64,000 nucleotides of DNA. Origin: Chromobotia macracanthus. Its lineage: Eukaryota > Chordata > Actinopteri > Cypriniformes > Botiidae. The notes beneath the pieces were generated by a model that was not told the DNA's origin, searched no databases, and saw only the letters and a program-made list of their open reading frames with translations. Shown piece by piece: positions 12,481 through 27,300 of the stretch. Made by a program: the position numbers and the translations under genes. The first letter of the stretch is position 1; every line of letters starts with the position of its first letter. Location of the stretch: contig JAZGTH010000059.1 in the NCBI GenBank assembly GCA_036877525.1, positions 6,138,001 to 6,202,000 of the forward strand, read 5' to 3'.

Positions 12481-15400
12481 AGCTCACTAAGGTTCGGAAC
12501 AGAAACTAAGTGTGCTGACAGTAATCTGACTGAGATCTGTGGTGCTTGGTTTTCTGATGGCCTACATTTAACAAATCACATGCTTTGAGTTCACATTTGC
12601 ATACACATTTACACACTCACTATTAGATAAAAGAACAAAACATTCGTTTATGTCAGAACAATAGAGGAAAGATCCCTCTAAGGATTATAATATATTAAAA
12701 ATAAATCAAATGTTATTTCTCAGTAGAAAGCAAACACTTGGGAGATGAGAACTAAGTGAATTTCATTAGCATGTTTTCAGCAGAATGAAGCGGCTTGTTT
12801 CTCTTCTCCTCCCCTCAGTCTCTTATCAACAGTCTGTTGAATGCAGAAACAGTACACACACACAATTCATCAGAACAGAGATATCACACAGGGAAATGTA
12901 CACATCATGAGCCAGGTGCTCTATACATAAATATGCATTATCTCTTAAAGGTCAAATAAAGTGAGAGAAGTGAGCATTCAAACTGAGTCACACATCAATC
13001 AGAATTAATGTTGTCTTACAGCAAGGAGTGTAAAAAGGCCACCTACACCCAATTCATTTCCTCTCCATATTCAAAAGCGGTTTATTGCTGTCACCCTAAT
13101 TTAGATCATTATTCTTGTGCCAGATAAATACTGCTCTCACTGCAAAAAACAAACAAACAAACATGAGAAACTATATTATCATTTTTTTTAAAACCTGAGT
13201 TGTTAAAACGTTTAAAGGGTAGTTTTATGTAATTTGTAGATAGGAAAGTTTGTGTAAAATGCAACAGATGATTGTAAAAAACACTAAGCTATCAAATATT
13301 TAAAAACACACATAAACTCACTGTACGTCATAATCTCATGAACGAGAGTACAGACAGTGGTAAGGAAGGGTTGAGAATCTGTCTCTGTGTTTTTATTGCT
13401 CATCATGTTCACTTCATTACCTCGTGTCCACATGACTGCTCTCCTCTTTCCATCTTAATGTTTGAACTGACCACAAGCCATCAGCACAGCCCCACATCTC
13501 CTTCTCACAGAGCTAATGCTTTCCTCACCACACACAGCCTGTAATGTTCACTCACTTATCATCAGCATGGCCGGAAAGAAGAGCACACCTTTCTTGTCTT
13601 AAAGAGGCCATAACCTACTTTTTTAAGCCTTCCTGACTACATATACATGTTAGCTCATTTTTCTTGAACCAAAAACAGGCCTAAATTCATTTTGCTTGTC
13701 TATTTTCCATTCCCTTTGACACACACCTGAATTTGACACAGAGAAGAGTTATGTAGATAATTCAAATCCCCTGTGCTAGTTTAAAGTTGAAAAGGTCTAT
13801 ATGCAGGAGTTTTTCGAGCAATCTCATTGGCTGAGCCATGCTGAGAAAGACGTCATCGAACTTTATCTCTAGCCGACAGTCTTACACGTCTCTCTCAAAT
13901 GCTTTAATAACTGACAGCCTGATATCAAAGCAAACAAAAAGTTTTACTGTTAAACAGGCACTTTTTTAAGATATGGTCTGCTGTCAAAGATATGAAAATA
14001 AAAGCACTAAGTATTAAAGGTGTGTAAAAGAATCTTTTCTCAACGTTTTGCTCAAATGTGCGCAATTCCTCCAAGGTAAAGCGACGGTTTTCCAGTCTTT
14101 CTGTTGTACTCTTTTTTTGAAAATCTTCTTTCATTGGCTGTTTAAGACACAAAAGATGTTGGCAGACAATCGTTCAAAAGACACGCTCACCCCAGCTAAC
14201 GCTCTCTGCTCAACAATAATAAACCGACAAACCACAGAGGTACAGAGCAATAACTTCAACACCTGTTTAGCCCTCAGTAGGGGAAAGACCTGGTCTGTCT
14301 GAGTGTGCAACCTCCAGATAGAGAGGTAAGACCTGATCTCAGGTCAGAGAGATGAATCAGTAAGCTTTGATCAGAGTCTGTAAACTAGACAGCGGTGCCT
14401 CGAGATGTCTAAAGCCAAAATGATCTAGGTTGTGAGCAGAGAATCAATGAACTATAGGGTAGCCGCCAGGTGAGCAAAACAAAACTGATGTTAGATCAGA
14501 GTGATGTGTTAGTAAACTAGAAAAGAGCTGCCATGACATTTTAAAAGATTTCTGCAGCACTGGCAACAGCAAATGAAATTACGAAAATTATTAAATTAAC
14601 ATTTTTTCCAAAAAATGTAAGTGGTCGAAACTTGCTGCCACATTCAAAAGGTACTGTGGGCAGATGACAGATGTTTTAAGAGATTTTTTTGTACACATTG
14701 CTGTTTGGTTGCAAGGCCATTTTCTACCAGATCAAATCAAAAGAGCCCACACCTCCATATCCTCATTATCTGGTATTCTTCCCCTGATATTGCCTGAGTT
14801 CTTTATTGAATGTAAGCATACCTTTCCTCCACAAACCACAAGTTTTATATATGATTCATGCTCCAATTTTTAACCTCGCCTTCACGTATGTAAACTATCT
14901 TCTGCTTCATCCTGTTCATAGCATCACTTTGTGGACTAGGCTTGTTGGATCTTAGGGCAAATTGTTAAATGCTGTCACTCTTTGTAAGTCGTTAGGGTTA
15001 GCACAGAATAGTTTGGGGACAATGGGTCAAATTCTTAAAGTTCAAATAAACGTTTCCACTTTTTGTGATTAATTTACACCCAAATAATAGAAAATATAAA
15101 TGTTTTGAAATAACCACAGTGTTTACTATGCGTTTAATACTGCTGACTTATAGCTGTCTCCGAACATCAAATTGAGATAGGTGAACACATTATAACATTC
15201 ACAAATATTACACACTTGACTTTTCTGCTGTTTCTAGCGCGCCTACAAAATGTGAATGAAAAATGAAACGTAAACGATAGAAGTGTGATTTCTCATCTCT
15301 ATGGGGCCGCAGTCATGTTTCCTGAGCCCCAGAGATGTGATGAGGTAATCATAAAACAATGCGATGCTGCATTCATCTCTTCTCATTACCCACTCAAACA

Positions 15401-16675
15401 CTAACGCGAGTCGAGTGAGGAAGAGGAAGACAGAAACACAGGCAGAGAGAAAGCGACAGCAGACAGACGGGCGGATGGATAGACGCTCCGGGCACACCCC
15501 AGGGGTCTGTGGCAGAGAAGACAGCAACCTTAGCTTCCATTAGAGCTGCGTCACTCTGCACCTTTTCCTTCCAGACAGTGCTAATGATTTCCTGTCAGCG
15601 CTGGCCAACACACACATACACACACAAAGACACACACATGACTGCATACACCATAGAAAGCTCTTAGCACAGCAAATAACTAAAGATGATACATATACTA
15701 GCACAGACACTGTTTTGAAACTTCATTTATAGCAAGTGTATGGTTTTCATTGTACATTTGACAGCATGTGGTCACCGCATGCGCTCATCATTCGGTTTAA
15801 CTTCTGCTTTAGTGTATCACTTAAAAAAAGAAAGTCATACAGGTACGAGAGTATGATACGAGAGTTAGTAAAACATGACAGAATTTTCTATACAGGGTGA
15901 ACAGCTCTGTTAAAATGCTTTTTATAACAGGTATCTTTGTGAGAAATGCACCTGGCATCTTCAAGGCTGATGGACGTACCAGAACTTTGAACCTAGAAAA
16001 CATAAACACTATCCAGTTGAAATAAAGACATTCTCTCTGACCGATCAGCCATGCAGGTGCAGCACATCTAAAAAAATAAATAAAATCAACAAGATAATTC
16101 ATCCAGTTTCAAACACCATCTCCAAGCCAGCAAGTGTCTAAAGCCCCACATGCAACGATGTCTTCTATTTTTCATTAGCTTTCACTCTCCTCAGTCTGCT
16201 GGTCCTCTAGTGGCCAGCTGGTGTCAGCGGCCTTTTATTAAAAGCAGCTGCCATATCAGGTAACCGTGCCAGCTTGGCATGGAGCCCTGTTGGCCACAGC
16301 TGCCACAGCTAATCAGAAGGTGCTGCCGCTGGGGTAAAACCTGATGGGGCAGGCGTGGAGAGATCTATCGTCCACACGATGACTGTAAGCACTGGGCTGG
16401 GCAACGCAATGCCTGCTGTGCCCCAGTCCACAGTGAGCATAGAAGATCAATGCAGTCTCCAACTGGCATCAACAACCTCTGTGACAGGGTGTAGATTAAA
16501 CACAGAAGCCGATCTGGTACAAACTGGTTCAACAATATGAATCAGTAATGCTAGTCGAAAGGACTTGTCACCTTATCGACAAACTCATCAAGGTTTTCAC
16601 AACAGCATTTACTCAAAAACACTGAGGTGCATTCGCTGGACTGACCTAAGAAACATTTTTAAACCTCATTTGAGT
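12481..16675. other. intron 1 sequence without genes
   Basis: It includes a (CAAA)n tract at 13147-13163. A degenerate duplication near 14330-14560 repeats the phrases GATCAGAGT, GTAAACTAGA and GCTGCC/GGTGCC. A complex, non-repetitive block sits at 16190-16340. The rest is unremarkable AT-rich DNA. Confidence 0.5.
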
Positions 16676-16775
16676 TAAAGGAGCTTCACCCAAAATCATT
16701 TACTCACCTTTATGTCATTCTAAACCGTATGACTTCAAACCTGACACCACTATCATATGGCTTTAAAAGATTTTG
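16676..16775. mobile_element. fragment of TTCACCCAAAA MITE family
   Basis: The text TTAAAGGAGCTTCACCCAAA, then ATCATTTACTCACC and TATGTCATTCTAAACCGTATGAC, matches one end of the MITE seen complete at 32371-32661. The other terminus is not recognisable, so this is a truncated or decayed copy. Confidence 0.65.
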
Positions 16776-17111
16776 AAATATAGGCCACTATATTATGAAC
16801 TATTTTCATATTAAATACCTCTTGGTATTTATGGTATGTTTATGCTACTAAAATAGCGACTACTCAAAGCAATGCATGCAGGTACTTCTAACTCATCGCA
16901 ATGTGAAGAATAAAAGCAGATCTGCCACAAAAAACGACACGCTTCCCTGCAGACTCTCGTGTGACCCTAATAAGAGTGAGAGATGAAACGATATAAGATG
17001 GAAGGGTTACTGCCCCCCAATTGACCTCTTACAACAAGGGAAGAGCTGTGGAAAACGTTGAGCAGTCAGTGATGAGCAGACAATGCAAGATTCTGTTCCA
17101 GCTGGGCACAG

Positions 17112-17169
17112 CAGAGAGAGAGAGAGAGAGAGGGAGGGAGAGAGAGAGAAAGAGAGAGAGGGAGAGAGA
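17112..17169. repeat. (GA)n microsatellite
   Basis: Uninterrupted GA units give way to GGGA and AAGA variants. This homopurine tract causes the low-complexity Arg-Glu frame that overlaps it. Confidence 0.9.
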
Positions 17170-17598
17170 CAATCCTCTGGCAATCAGGGACAGGTAATCT
17201 GTCTCGACCTTCTCAATGTAATCATAGCCACACTTTCAATTCTCTGCTTTTTGCTGAACAGCACAGTGGAATAAAACAAGACCTCATGATATCAAGGCAC
17301 AACAAAACTGCTAATTTCTGTATTTGAAACAGTGTGTTACCAGTCTCCATCAATCCCAGATGCAGAAAGGGAAAGTTCACAATGAAAAAATAAACACACA
17401 TTCACTGAAAACCATGGGTAACACAATCCTCAATATTTATCGTTATCAGCTCATGCTAACTTCTTTCACAACCATCACGAGTCATTCTTGCAATGTCACT
17501 AAAACCTTAAACCTTACCACAAATACTGCTGTTATAGTAGAGAGTGTTACCTGGGTGAGTAACAGTTACATAAATCTAGGCTGGAACCCAAGATCACT

Positions 17599-17869
<271 letters not shown>

Positions 17870-20800
17870 AGCCTGAGTGCTAAAACAGACTGCTAAACCA
17901 GACACTATTTAGTGTAAACACAATATTTACCATATAAACACTGCAACACTAAGAACTCAGAAAAAAATGGCTTTAGAGAATTCTTTAGATTAATGATGCT
18001 TATGGCATAAATTCATTGCAGATATTCACACCTGGTAGATGCTTTTGCGAGTGGGTGCACAAAAGACCTTAGTCTCACAGTGTAGTTCGGAAGTTTAGAA
18101 TTAAATTTAGTGAGCAGGTTTGTTCGATGTTTCAATAAATAAAGAAAAGGAGAAAGTACTCGATACACTTGTATCTGCTTCTTTTTTCACAACAAAATGT
18201 AATGATAGAACAGTAAACGTAATGGAATTAATTACAAATAAAGAGTAGTGCCCAGCATTATTTAATTACAGGAGAAACTAATCAGATTACAGCCATGCAG
18301 AGCATACAGCTCAGCTACAATTACCTGTATGCACAATGCATGAGTGAGCATCATTCAGATTCCTTTCGGAAATGTAAAACTTTAATTTTGTTTAGAATCT
18401 GATTTGATCTAATTAGCATAACATTGAATAGCTTGTGATTTGATATGTTGTAACGTGACGTGGTAATGATGATTCATTATTGATTTGCGATACAGATCAC
18501 GGCAGCACCTTTCTAATCCGCAGGCTGAGCCATTACGGTTTACAGCTTCATTTTATTGACCCTATTAAAGATCACATCAGGGTCAGAAACATGAGGCTGT
18601 GAGCGCTTATCGGTTCACTGGGGGCTGATTGACTGCTCGGTGTCTTCTAACTCTCCCACACTGTAATTGAGAGAGAAAATGATCATTTACATCTGTTAAT
18701 ACTGCACTTTGGTCACCACACTTCATTATTCCTTGTGAAGTGCTTCTTCATAACATTCTAAATTAAACATCTTGGACAGCTGGGAGCTCAAAAAATAGGC
18801 AACCGTGGCCTTTCGGGCAGATATTTAACAGAAACTTTTTTCAGCCATCTTTTTAGCCAGTTATCCAAGCTGTCGTCGTCATGCACCGATGCTCTGTTAC
18901 ACCCGGAGACGGTGTAGTTGTGCTTAATGGTTTGCCTGGCTCTTTAAAATCATTAACCTGATCTACTGCATTAGCAAACACATTAAAGTCATCTGATGAC
19001 TAATGAAAATCACTCTGAACAGTCATTGCTCTTTTAAGAAGCTGTGTGTGAGGTGGTGACCCGATGTCTGTGTCCAGCTTACCGCTGCCCCTCCTTTACA
19101 TACGAGCGCTTGATGGACGATTTTTACTGTGCATGTATGTACACACACTTTTTACATCTTGTGGAATTTGTGGAATTTGTGGAATTCTGCGGTATGCATT
19201 AAAAATCCACATAGAGCGGAAGTACCAAATGACTGCAGTGTTGGGACATAACTGAGGGGGCATGGCACGTTGTGACAAAATGGGGGCGTGACTTTTTTAT
19301 TTTACTGGGAATTAATTGGATCTAGAAAAGTAGACGTTTTAAAGGGCATAGTAACTGACCGTTGGAAAGAAGTGGTTAACGGCTCTGGCTCCACCCAAGC
19401 CGTCATCTACGAAGTACATTTTCAGATTTTGATTAAAAATTATGATGACACATGACTAGAAAGATTTATGACAAGCACAGACACATCATTTATATAAAAC
19501 AATAAGCAAAAAATTAAGAATGGTATATTTTCATTTCATGGTGACAATGTGAAATTTACAAACATTTTTACTACATGAACAATAAACTTTATTTTAAGAG
19601 TAAGGCGTTCTAACTCAAACAGAGATTCAGAGCTTATAACCAGGCCTAGAAATAATACGCTGGCTTTACCATGCTGCAAAGCAGTCTGCATTACCCCATA
19701 AAGCCCACCCCAAAGAAACACGTATAAGACATTTCAGGAGTTAGCATGTGCCTGCCTGATGCCCTGCTGGCGCTCTGATCAAATTTCCACTCCTCTGCCA
19801 CCTTATCACTCTTCACTTCAAATACCCCGGTTTCCTTCCTCCAGTGGAGGCGTGCCAGAGAAACAGTGCATCCTGTGCTCCGTCTGTGCTCAAACACACT
19901 CAGTGTGTTTATCTGGCCCACGCGAGAGGCTTGACTCAGCACCTTTACCTCATACACAAGTCCCCTGTCAGGACTTTACTGCAAAGACAGCCAGTCATGA
20001 AATCTACAGGATCTGATGAATGTGGACACTGTCTGGGTCTCAGAACCTAGGAGTTAACAAACTAGACAGCAATTTCTGGTGTCATATGAGTGCTGATGTC
20101 CAAAAATGCTGTATAGGTTGGCAGCTCACTAGGTTTTGAAATACAGACACTGTCTGATCTCCTAGAAGGATGAAAACCTGCAGGGAACAGATCAAAGCAG
20201 TAATGCAGTATGTGACAGATACATAAGAGTCCTGACGCCGTCCGGTTGCCCTCCACTCAGACGGCTCCCAAACACACACACTTCTGTACTGTACTCCAGA
20301 TGGACCAGATTACATACTAATGTGACTTTCAAATTCAAATCACTGTGTCCTTCAGCATGCAAAGCAACAGGTTCTTCATATAACAAAGCTATGTATCTCC
20401 ATACTATTACTAGGATACCTTCTGTGCAATGAATACAGAAGTAATCTGTTGGGGGTGTTTTTACTGTAAGATATGATTAGGGATGGACCATGTGAATGTT
20501 CCAACGATAAATAAGCAACAATTTTCAGGTATAAAAAACACAAGCTATAGGGGTTGCTACAGAAATTAGCTTTAGAATCAAAGCCAATACCTTGATATAT
20601 ATTTGGATTAAAAACACAATTGTTAAAAAAAACAATTTAGGTCAAATTGATTTAGTTTTTCAGTTATTTTTGACTCACTTCTCCATGTGTTTCAAGATAT
20701 ATAGACTATATATTGTTACAACCAAAATCTATATGATAACATTGTGATATAGATTTTTATGTCATCACCTATTCCTACTAACAATATTCCAACGCAGTGA

Positions 20801-22404
20801 CAGTGTGTGTGTGACCCATATCAAGGGTGTAATAAAACTCAAAACACACACTGAGTGCTACATACAATACGATTCACATATGATTGATGGCAGATTGTGT
20901 GACTCCATCTGAAAGACTAAAGAGAGACACAGTGCCATCTCAAACTCTTCTCCTGACACCGCAGAGCAGCAAGAGTGAAACGCAAGCAGAGGTTGACAGA
21001 GGTTGCTTGGGTTCGACAGCCCTGCATAAATCCCACACTGACAGCATTGATCTGTGCACCAGCATCACTGTGTGTGACCTATTGATTTAGCTTCTCCCTA
21101 ATTTTTTCAAACAGGGTGGCCACAGGCACTGTGAACAACAGAGAACCAACAGCATGCTAACATCCTAGCCTAACATACAGTTTGCTAACCCTGCGCAGGA
21201 CCCCCTCACTATTTTATGAGCAAATTATATTATTGTGAAATTTGCCTGTAAAAATGTTGAAATTTGTCTTTATATACTGTACAAGCTGGTTAAAAATAAA
21301 GCAAATATACTGTGTGATTATCAAGACTTTTCAATGCCACACAGAGACTGAATGTTGTTCTGTGTTTACACTACAGAATCCCAATTCAGTTTGACAGAAT
21401 TACATTTATATGCAGCATCATCAGAATCCTAATGCTGTTTTTCTATTTCAGTTTAAGTCAGACACTATTAAAATATCAGTCTCATACTGATCTAATGACA
21501 TTCTCTTTAGAAATGCTACTTGAGTTCATATTGCCAGCCAAATCAATGAAAATATATTGTATACATTCAACAAATCTCCCATCTCTACGCCCCACTGTAA
21601 CCACTCTGGCCTGCTGGGCTCAAGCTATTAATACCACAGGCTGAGTGTCACTTTCGACTGCATCACGCCAACCAATGAGAATCCTGCAATTATTTACAAA
21701 TTCAATTAAACGCCTGACATTCTTCTCACCATCTCAGCCACAGTCATTCATCACACAGGCGAGGCTGGTCAGGTGGGATTATTTAGAAAAGGTGGAGGAC
21801 AAGAGGCCAAGAGAAATAAGTTGAAGACCACCCCGGCAGTCCAACAATGCAGCCAATGTGTTAGACCTCCATCAGTCCAGCAGTGATATTTTGCACCATT
21901 GTACGCGACGCCTGCATTGGTGCAGCATGTACAATCACTATTAGTCATTTCTCAAGAGGTTTTCAGGCTTCATTTGAACTGAAGCCCACAATGCATGTCA
22001 GCTGTAATTGCTTGGCAGAGCATTATAAGGAAAACACATCTACAGTCTGAAAACTGAAAAAGAACAAAGGCTTTTTGAGTTTGCCTGCCGCTTTTCAGGC
22101 GTGTGAGCAGAAAAGGGAAGTGTTACAATGAATAAAAGACAAACTGGGAGTTCTCAGCTGTGAAAACAAAAGTGTAAAGGTGCAAACAAAGACTGTTCTC
22201 ATTGGTAATGTAAATCAAAAATCATACTTCCTGTTATATGTGTTAGGGTGTCAGTCATATGACTGTGCCAGAGGAACCTGACTGAAACTTTGGCCTCATA
22301 AGGGGCCCCGAAAACATGACTGACTGAACTACAATGAATATCAAACACAAATTCCCAGAATGCATTAGTGTGCCACCCTAGGGCTGAGAGTGTTTACACA
22401 TACA
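17870..22404. other. intron 1 sequence without genes
   Basis: Contents include a triplicated 9-mer (TGTGGAATT) at 19160-19186 and a TATA-rich stretch at 20590-20760. The block at 18480-18760 is rich in homeodomain-like ATTA and TAAT words. No exon or RNA gene is recognised. Confidence 0.5.
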
Positions 22405-22625
22405 CAAAGTTGGGTTTCCATGTTTTATGGGGACATTCCATGGATGGTAATGGTTTTCATACTGTACATAGTGTATATTCTATCCCCCTACACTAAACCT
22501 ACCCCTAAACCAAACTATCACAGAAACCTTTATTTTACATTTTCAAAATAGATCATCAAGCTTGTTTCCTCACTGGGACCTAAAATGTTAAAATTTACTG
22601 GTCCTACTATACTTGTGAGGACATT
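22405..22625 (+). mobile_element. dispersed repeat, GGGGACATTCCAT family, copy 2
   Basis: It reads TTTTATGGGGACATTCCATGG, TATATTCTATCCCCC, ACCTACCCCTAAACC, CACAGAAACCTTTATTTT and finally TACTTGTGAGGACAT. These blocks are in the standard order for this abundant cyprinid element. It is the best preserved of three family members in the window (others 3675-3840 minus and 44560-44820 plus). Confidence 0.7.
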
Positions 22626-24115
22626 TAATACAGTGAATGAAGTAAATACCAGGAGCCCACACACACACACATACACACCCACAATGAGGTTTTCCAGAAT
22701 TCCAGTCAGTCAATGAGACATGAAAACTGGACTGGCACATATTCTGTAAATATTCAATTAGGCAAAAAGAATTAATCCCTGTGTGTTTGAAACTCACTGT
22801 TTTCCAAACGGCTGTCGCCAGGCATTGAATCAGACGGCACTGCTGGCAGAAGACTCTTGTTATTTCCAGTGATTCTGCTCTGTGCATGGCTGGCCATCAA
22901 TGACCTGAGCAAACAGCATTAGTGTAGCACAGAATACTGCACTCTGACATGGGAAACATCCCTCGGAGACACGAACAGTCCACTCCTCTCATTAACTTAA
23001 CAAGTCCACACTAGAGCTGTTCAAAAATAACATGAGAAAACAGCCTTAATGAGGTCCTTGTATTTTGGCATAGCCGGAGCTTGTAATTACATGCTTTTGT
23101 AAATCTTTAGGGAATGCAAATAGTGTTCACTATCGTCATGAACATGTCAACAAACACTAAACATATATGATGGGTCAGAATATTAAAGCAATTTGTGTTA
23201 TTTCTTTAGGAAAGTGGTACGTATCTGTGCAGCGGAAGATGCTACAATGTTAGGGTGTTGTCAGGGCATTGCTATGTGGTTGCTAGGGTGATCTGGTTGT
23301 TGGTAGGCCCAAGTGAAGAGCCCACCCCAGGTCTTTATGATCTCTAAGAAGTGAAAGCACACCACTCATGAACAAGCGCAGTTTGAGCTATTTTTATGTC
23401 TATAGTACACATATGCCAAAGGTTAATACAGCTAGGGATTGTGAAGTCCTTAACGCTACAGAAATACAGATGCCTGTATTTCATTTAAAGCACCACTAAT
23501 TAAACTTTAGCACAACATTTAAAAGCCTATTGAGTGACAACAACAAAAAACTGCAAAGTAACAGCTGTTTAACACGGATATAAAGCATATTTTAGCTTTG
23601 CTAGGTTTTCGTTCTCAAACATGCAATCCCAAACTCACCCTGTGTAAGCCAGTCTAATTAACTAGAGCAGGGTGATGAGGTCAAAGCCTGTTTACAGCAC
23701 CGGCCCCGGGGCCTGTCTGTCTGTGAGAGCTGCCACACACACACACAAACACACCCAGGACTTCTCATTAGAATTACAAAGTAATCTCTGCCAGGCGGGT
23801 GAGGAGAGCCTTCGGATCAAATGTCAATGAAATATTTATTTGGCTACATCAAGTCACCGAGGGCGGGTTAACAGCTAAGTGAAAATACGCAAGAATGCCC
23901 AAAAAACATGCCGTGCTGTGTTTTCTCCACTGCATGAGGTATGGCTCGACATGATAGAGTGGGTGATGAATTAGAGAGGGGGAAGAGAGAGACAAAGAGG
24001 AAACAGGCAGGGGTGATGGATTTTGTATCCAAACATCCAGTGATGTTGTCATCGGCATACATGCTGATTCACTAATAAACTGTAGCATTCATGCTAACTG
24101 CCCATTAGCATTCAA
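22626..24115. other. intron 1 sequence without genes
   Basis: Short (CA)n runs sit at about 22657-22675 and 23732-23750, and a GTTGCTAGG minisatellite piece at 23249-23310. A complex segment with several CpGs lies at 23690-23870. No gene seen. Confidence 0.5.
23249..23310 (+). repeat. GTTGCTAGGGTG degenerate minisatellite, short copy
   Basis: It contains TTAGGGTGTTGTCAGGGCAT, TGCTATGTGGTTGCTAGGG and TGATCTGGTTGTTGG, irregular repetition of a GTTGCTAGGGTG-like unit. A second locus with the same vocabulary is at 46357-46465. Confidence 0.6.
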
Positions 24116-24393
24116 TTAAAGACATAATCCGTAAATTTTTGGGGTTAAAATGAACAAAAATCAGTTACTGAGCAAGTACATAACAGATCAGTGTTTGAAA
24201 TGACCTTCCTACTGTTCCCCAATTTGCAACCGTAAGCTTACAATAGTGATTCATGGCAAGTGCAATTTCCCAGGATATCCCAGTTTGGCTTCAATTCACT
24301 TCAACATGGATAAAGTAATGTTAGGAAACTGCAATTTTATTTTTCAAACAAAGATGGCGATAGAGAGACAAAAGTTACTGATTGCAGCTTTAA
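24116..24393. mobile_element. TTAA-ended MITE, uninterrupted copy
   Basis: The segment begins TTAAAG and ends GCAGCTTTAA. Interior blocks AATGAACAAAAATCAGTTAC, TGAGCAAGTACATAACAGATC, CAGTTTGGCTTCAATTCACTTCAA and AACAAAGATGGC are shared in the same order with the element at 28734-29140. TTAA at both ends is compatible with piggyBac- or Kolobok-type target duplication, but the class is an inference. No coding capacity. Confidence 0.75.
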
Positions 24394-27300
24394 TGCCATT
24401 GTATAAGACCCTTGTTAACCCTCCCTAACATGATTCTGTCAAATGGTGTATGTATGTGTGGTGTGGGACTTAACTGTGCTATTACATCAAGTCCTTATGC
24501 ACATAAACGCATTGTTTGCAATGCTGCAGCTGTTGCAATAACATGTCAGTCTGTTAGCTGTGTCTGTCCATTTAATGTGTTGTCTCCAAGGAGAAACCAG
24601 TCCAAATAATGGCTTTACTCATGGTGAGTGGGCCCACAAATTTTGAAGGCTTGCATTTTTTTTAATTAAATATTTAGCTTAATTTGATAATAATTTCAGC
24701 TACTGATAAGAGTTTAGCACCCTCAGCTCACCATAACACGTTTAACAATGTCCAAATCTGTTCAGCAGAATTCCACAGATTTCCCTGCAATATCAACACA
24801 GAAAGTCTACAGCTTCCATATATTGTTTAAAAATGCTTAATGTTAGCACATCCTAATGGCGCAGACAGTGCACTGAATTGTACACAATAAATATGTCGCA
24901 CACATATTTATGAACACAAACTTTTGGAGAAAAAAATAGAACATCAAAATATTGGACTGTTTAAAAAACACACACACTAAACACACTAACAGGCGCTGAA
25001 ACACCACTTTTTATTCAATAATCCACACAATTTAAGACAGTTTGTAGCTACACTTTGGGATTTGGGTTTCGTTCTGCGTAGATTAACAACCACAAGGATG
25101 TAAATGTGGTCCCCCTCCTCGTGTAAATTAGATTTCACAACAATCAAGCTCATAATAGTTCTCAACGGCCCGCTCACAACAACTGTTTCATAATTTATCG
25201 CCATTATCAAAAGAAATACTCAATCGTGCTAACACAGAAATAATGCTAGTTTTCATACAGAACAGTCTTTCTGAAAGTACAATGAAAACATTGTAGTTAT
25301 GGTGTAGTGTTGATTACACGGGTGCTCTGAACCAGGTTAAGATACGCATTACTATTGATTTTACTCATACGTAGGGTCAGCTGTCTGAGTAAACCTCTTA
25401 CTCCACGTAGTAAACTTTGGCACATAACTCACCCCATACCATCACACTGAATTTGCCACTGACCCAGATACAGACAGTTGTTACTGTATGTGCTCAGCAC
25501 TGGAACAAAAGCTGCTTTGTAGAAAAGCTCTCACTGAAAAACGATGCAGGCACGATTACAGTAACAATGACATGGAGAGATTTAAAACATATAAACCGAA
25601 AACCAGACGAAATATGAAAAACCAGTCTGCCATTCTTTGCTTGTCTCATGATAGTCAATCAACGCCATGGTTCACGGTATCAATGCAGATGGTTCGAGTG
25701 GCACATTTGAAACACTGAGTGCTTTAATGGCCCAGCTCTGATTACAGCTGATGCTGGTAACAGAGAAACATTGTTCCTCTCAGTCCTGTTCAAGGTCTAC
25801 ATTTCTGAGACGCTAAAGTCACCTTTGTGTCTTTTTACGCAAGGCAAAATGCCAACGGAGAAGTGCCTGCGTTCTGCAATAAAGCAGCATGCAAAACTAA
25901 TAAAAGGAAACTATGCAGAATGGCCACTGACGCAACAAACTTAAATTTCAAACTTTCTTTTTCTCTCAAAAGAAAAATCAAACCTCTAGAAATACTGTGA
26001 TGAGCCACAGGGCTGAGAAAGAGAACACAGTGTTGTTTCTATGGTCAGGTACAGCATGCCGAACTGCATCCATCTGGAAGCACTGACTCATCCTGCAGGG
26101 ATTGCTTTGAAATCTTTGCCTCTGGATACCACACACCTGAGAGAAGACCCCACAGGTCCTGGATCAGTAACAGAGACCATGTAACAGTTTAAAAAAGAAT
26201 GCCCTGTTGCCTTTAAGCATAACACACACAACAAAACTACACACAATCTCACAGGCTTTTCTTGCTTAGTCCCTTTCTTTTTATACAATGGGTTTGAATC
26301 TGATTGGGCACTCATTGGTTTCACACAGTTTCCAGTGACTAGTAATTTGTCTGGGCTCTCTAAAGCCCAGCACACTGACAGCGATTAAATCAAATCCTGG
26401 CAAATCCTACTACCGTCGGCTGCTAGTAGATGTTTTTCCCTATATACTGTACCTAACCAGAATATCTTGAAAACAAGAATGCCGCATTATTCAGTGCAGC
26501 CAGACAAAATACAATTGATGTTTAATATAGAGCCACAATGCCAAAGAAACAGAAACCAAGCAAGCAAAATGTCATGTCGTGGATGCAACCACACAGCAAG
26601 AAAAAAGAAACAGCATGGAATTAGTAACTGCATAGCAACACCATGGCAACCACAGACAACACTTGTATTATCACCTATAAGGTGCGTAAAACATTACCAC
26701 GACTTCAACACAATGCAGACAGTCTATTCTTGATGCTTTTAAAAGGACTTCCTCTTTTCCTTCATAATCATACAGTCAGAAAAGAGGAATTGCTTTGAGA
26801 TTTATGGGCTAGTTGTCAAATCTTCCGCCAGGCATGAATAATGCAGACCCACATCCTGTGATCCTGATCAGAGGAGAGGAAGAGGGAGAGAGAAAGATTG
26901 AGACATGAAGAGTGTGTCTGTAAAGGTGAAGTCCATCATTTATTCAAAGATATAATGCTTTCTTCTATTCCAGTGTAATGTGCAGAGACAGCTATAGCAA
27001 TTTGTAGGCTGACCAATGAACGAGTGTAAACAAGCACTATGACCCTCTATGGTGATTTCAACAATGCTCTTTTTGAAACACCTGACAAGACGACATTGGA
27101 TCAACCAATGGTGTGAGTTTGGAGCAGGACTTCCTGTACAGTATATTTCAACAGCGGCAGTTTGGTTCCACTAATGAACTAGAAATTACACCCAGCGGAT
27201 ATAAAAAACATTTAAAAGGCAGGGATATGATCAATTTATCATTAATATCTTGGAGGAGTAATCAAACAGTGGTTTCTATTAGATGGATTTAAGTACAGGA

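Noticed and set aside
14330..14560. Possible tandem duplication with GATCAGAGT and GTAAACTAGA words
   Set aside because: Shared words are short and spacing differs, so it is too weak to annotate as a repeat.
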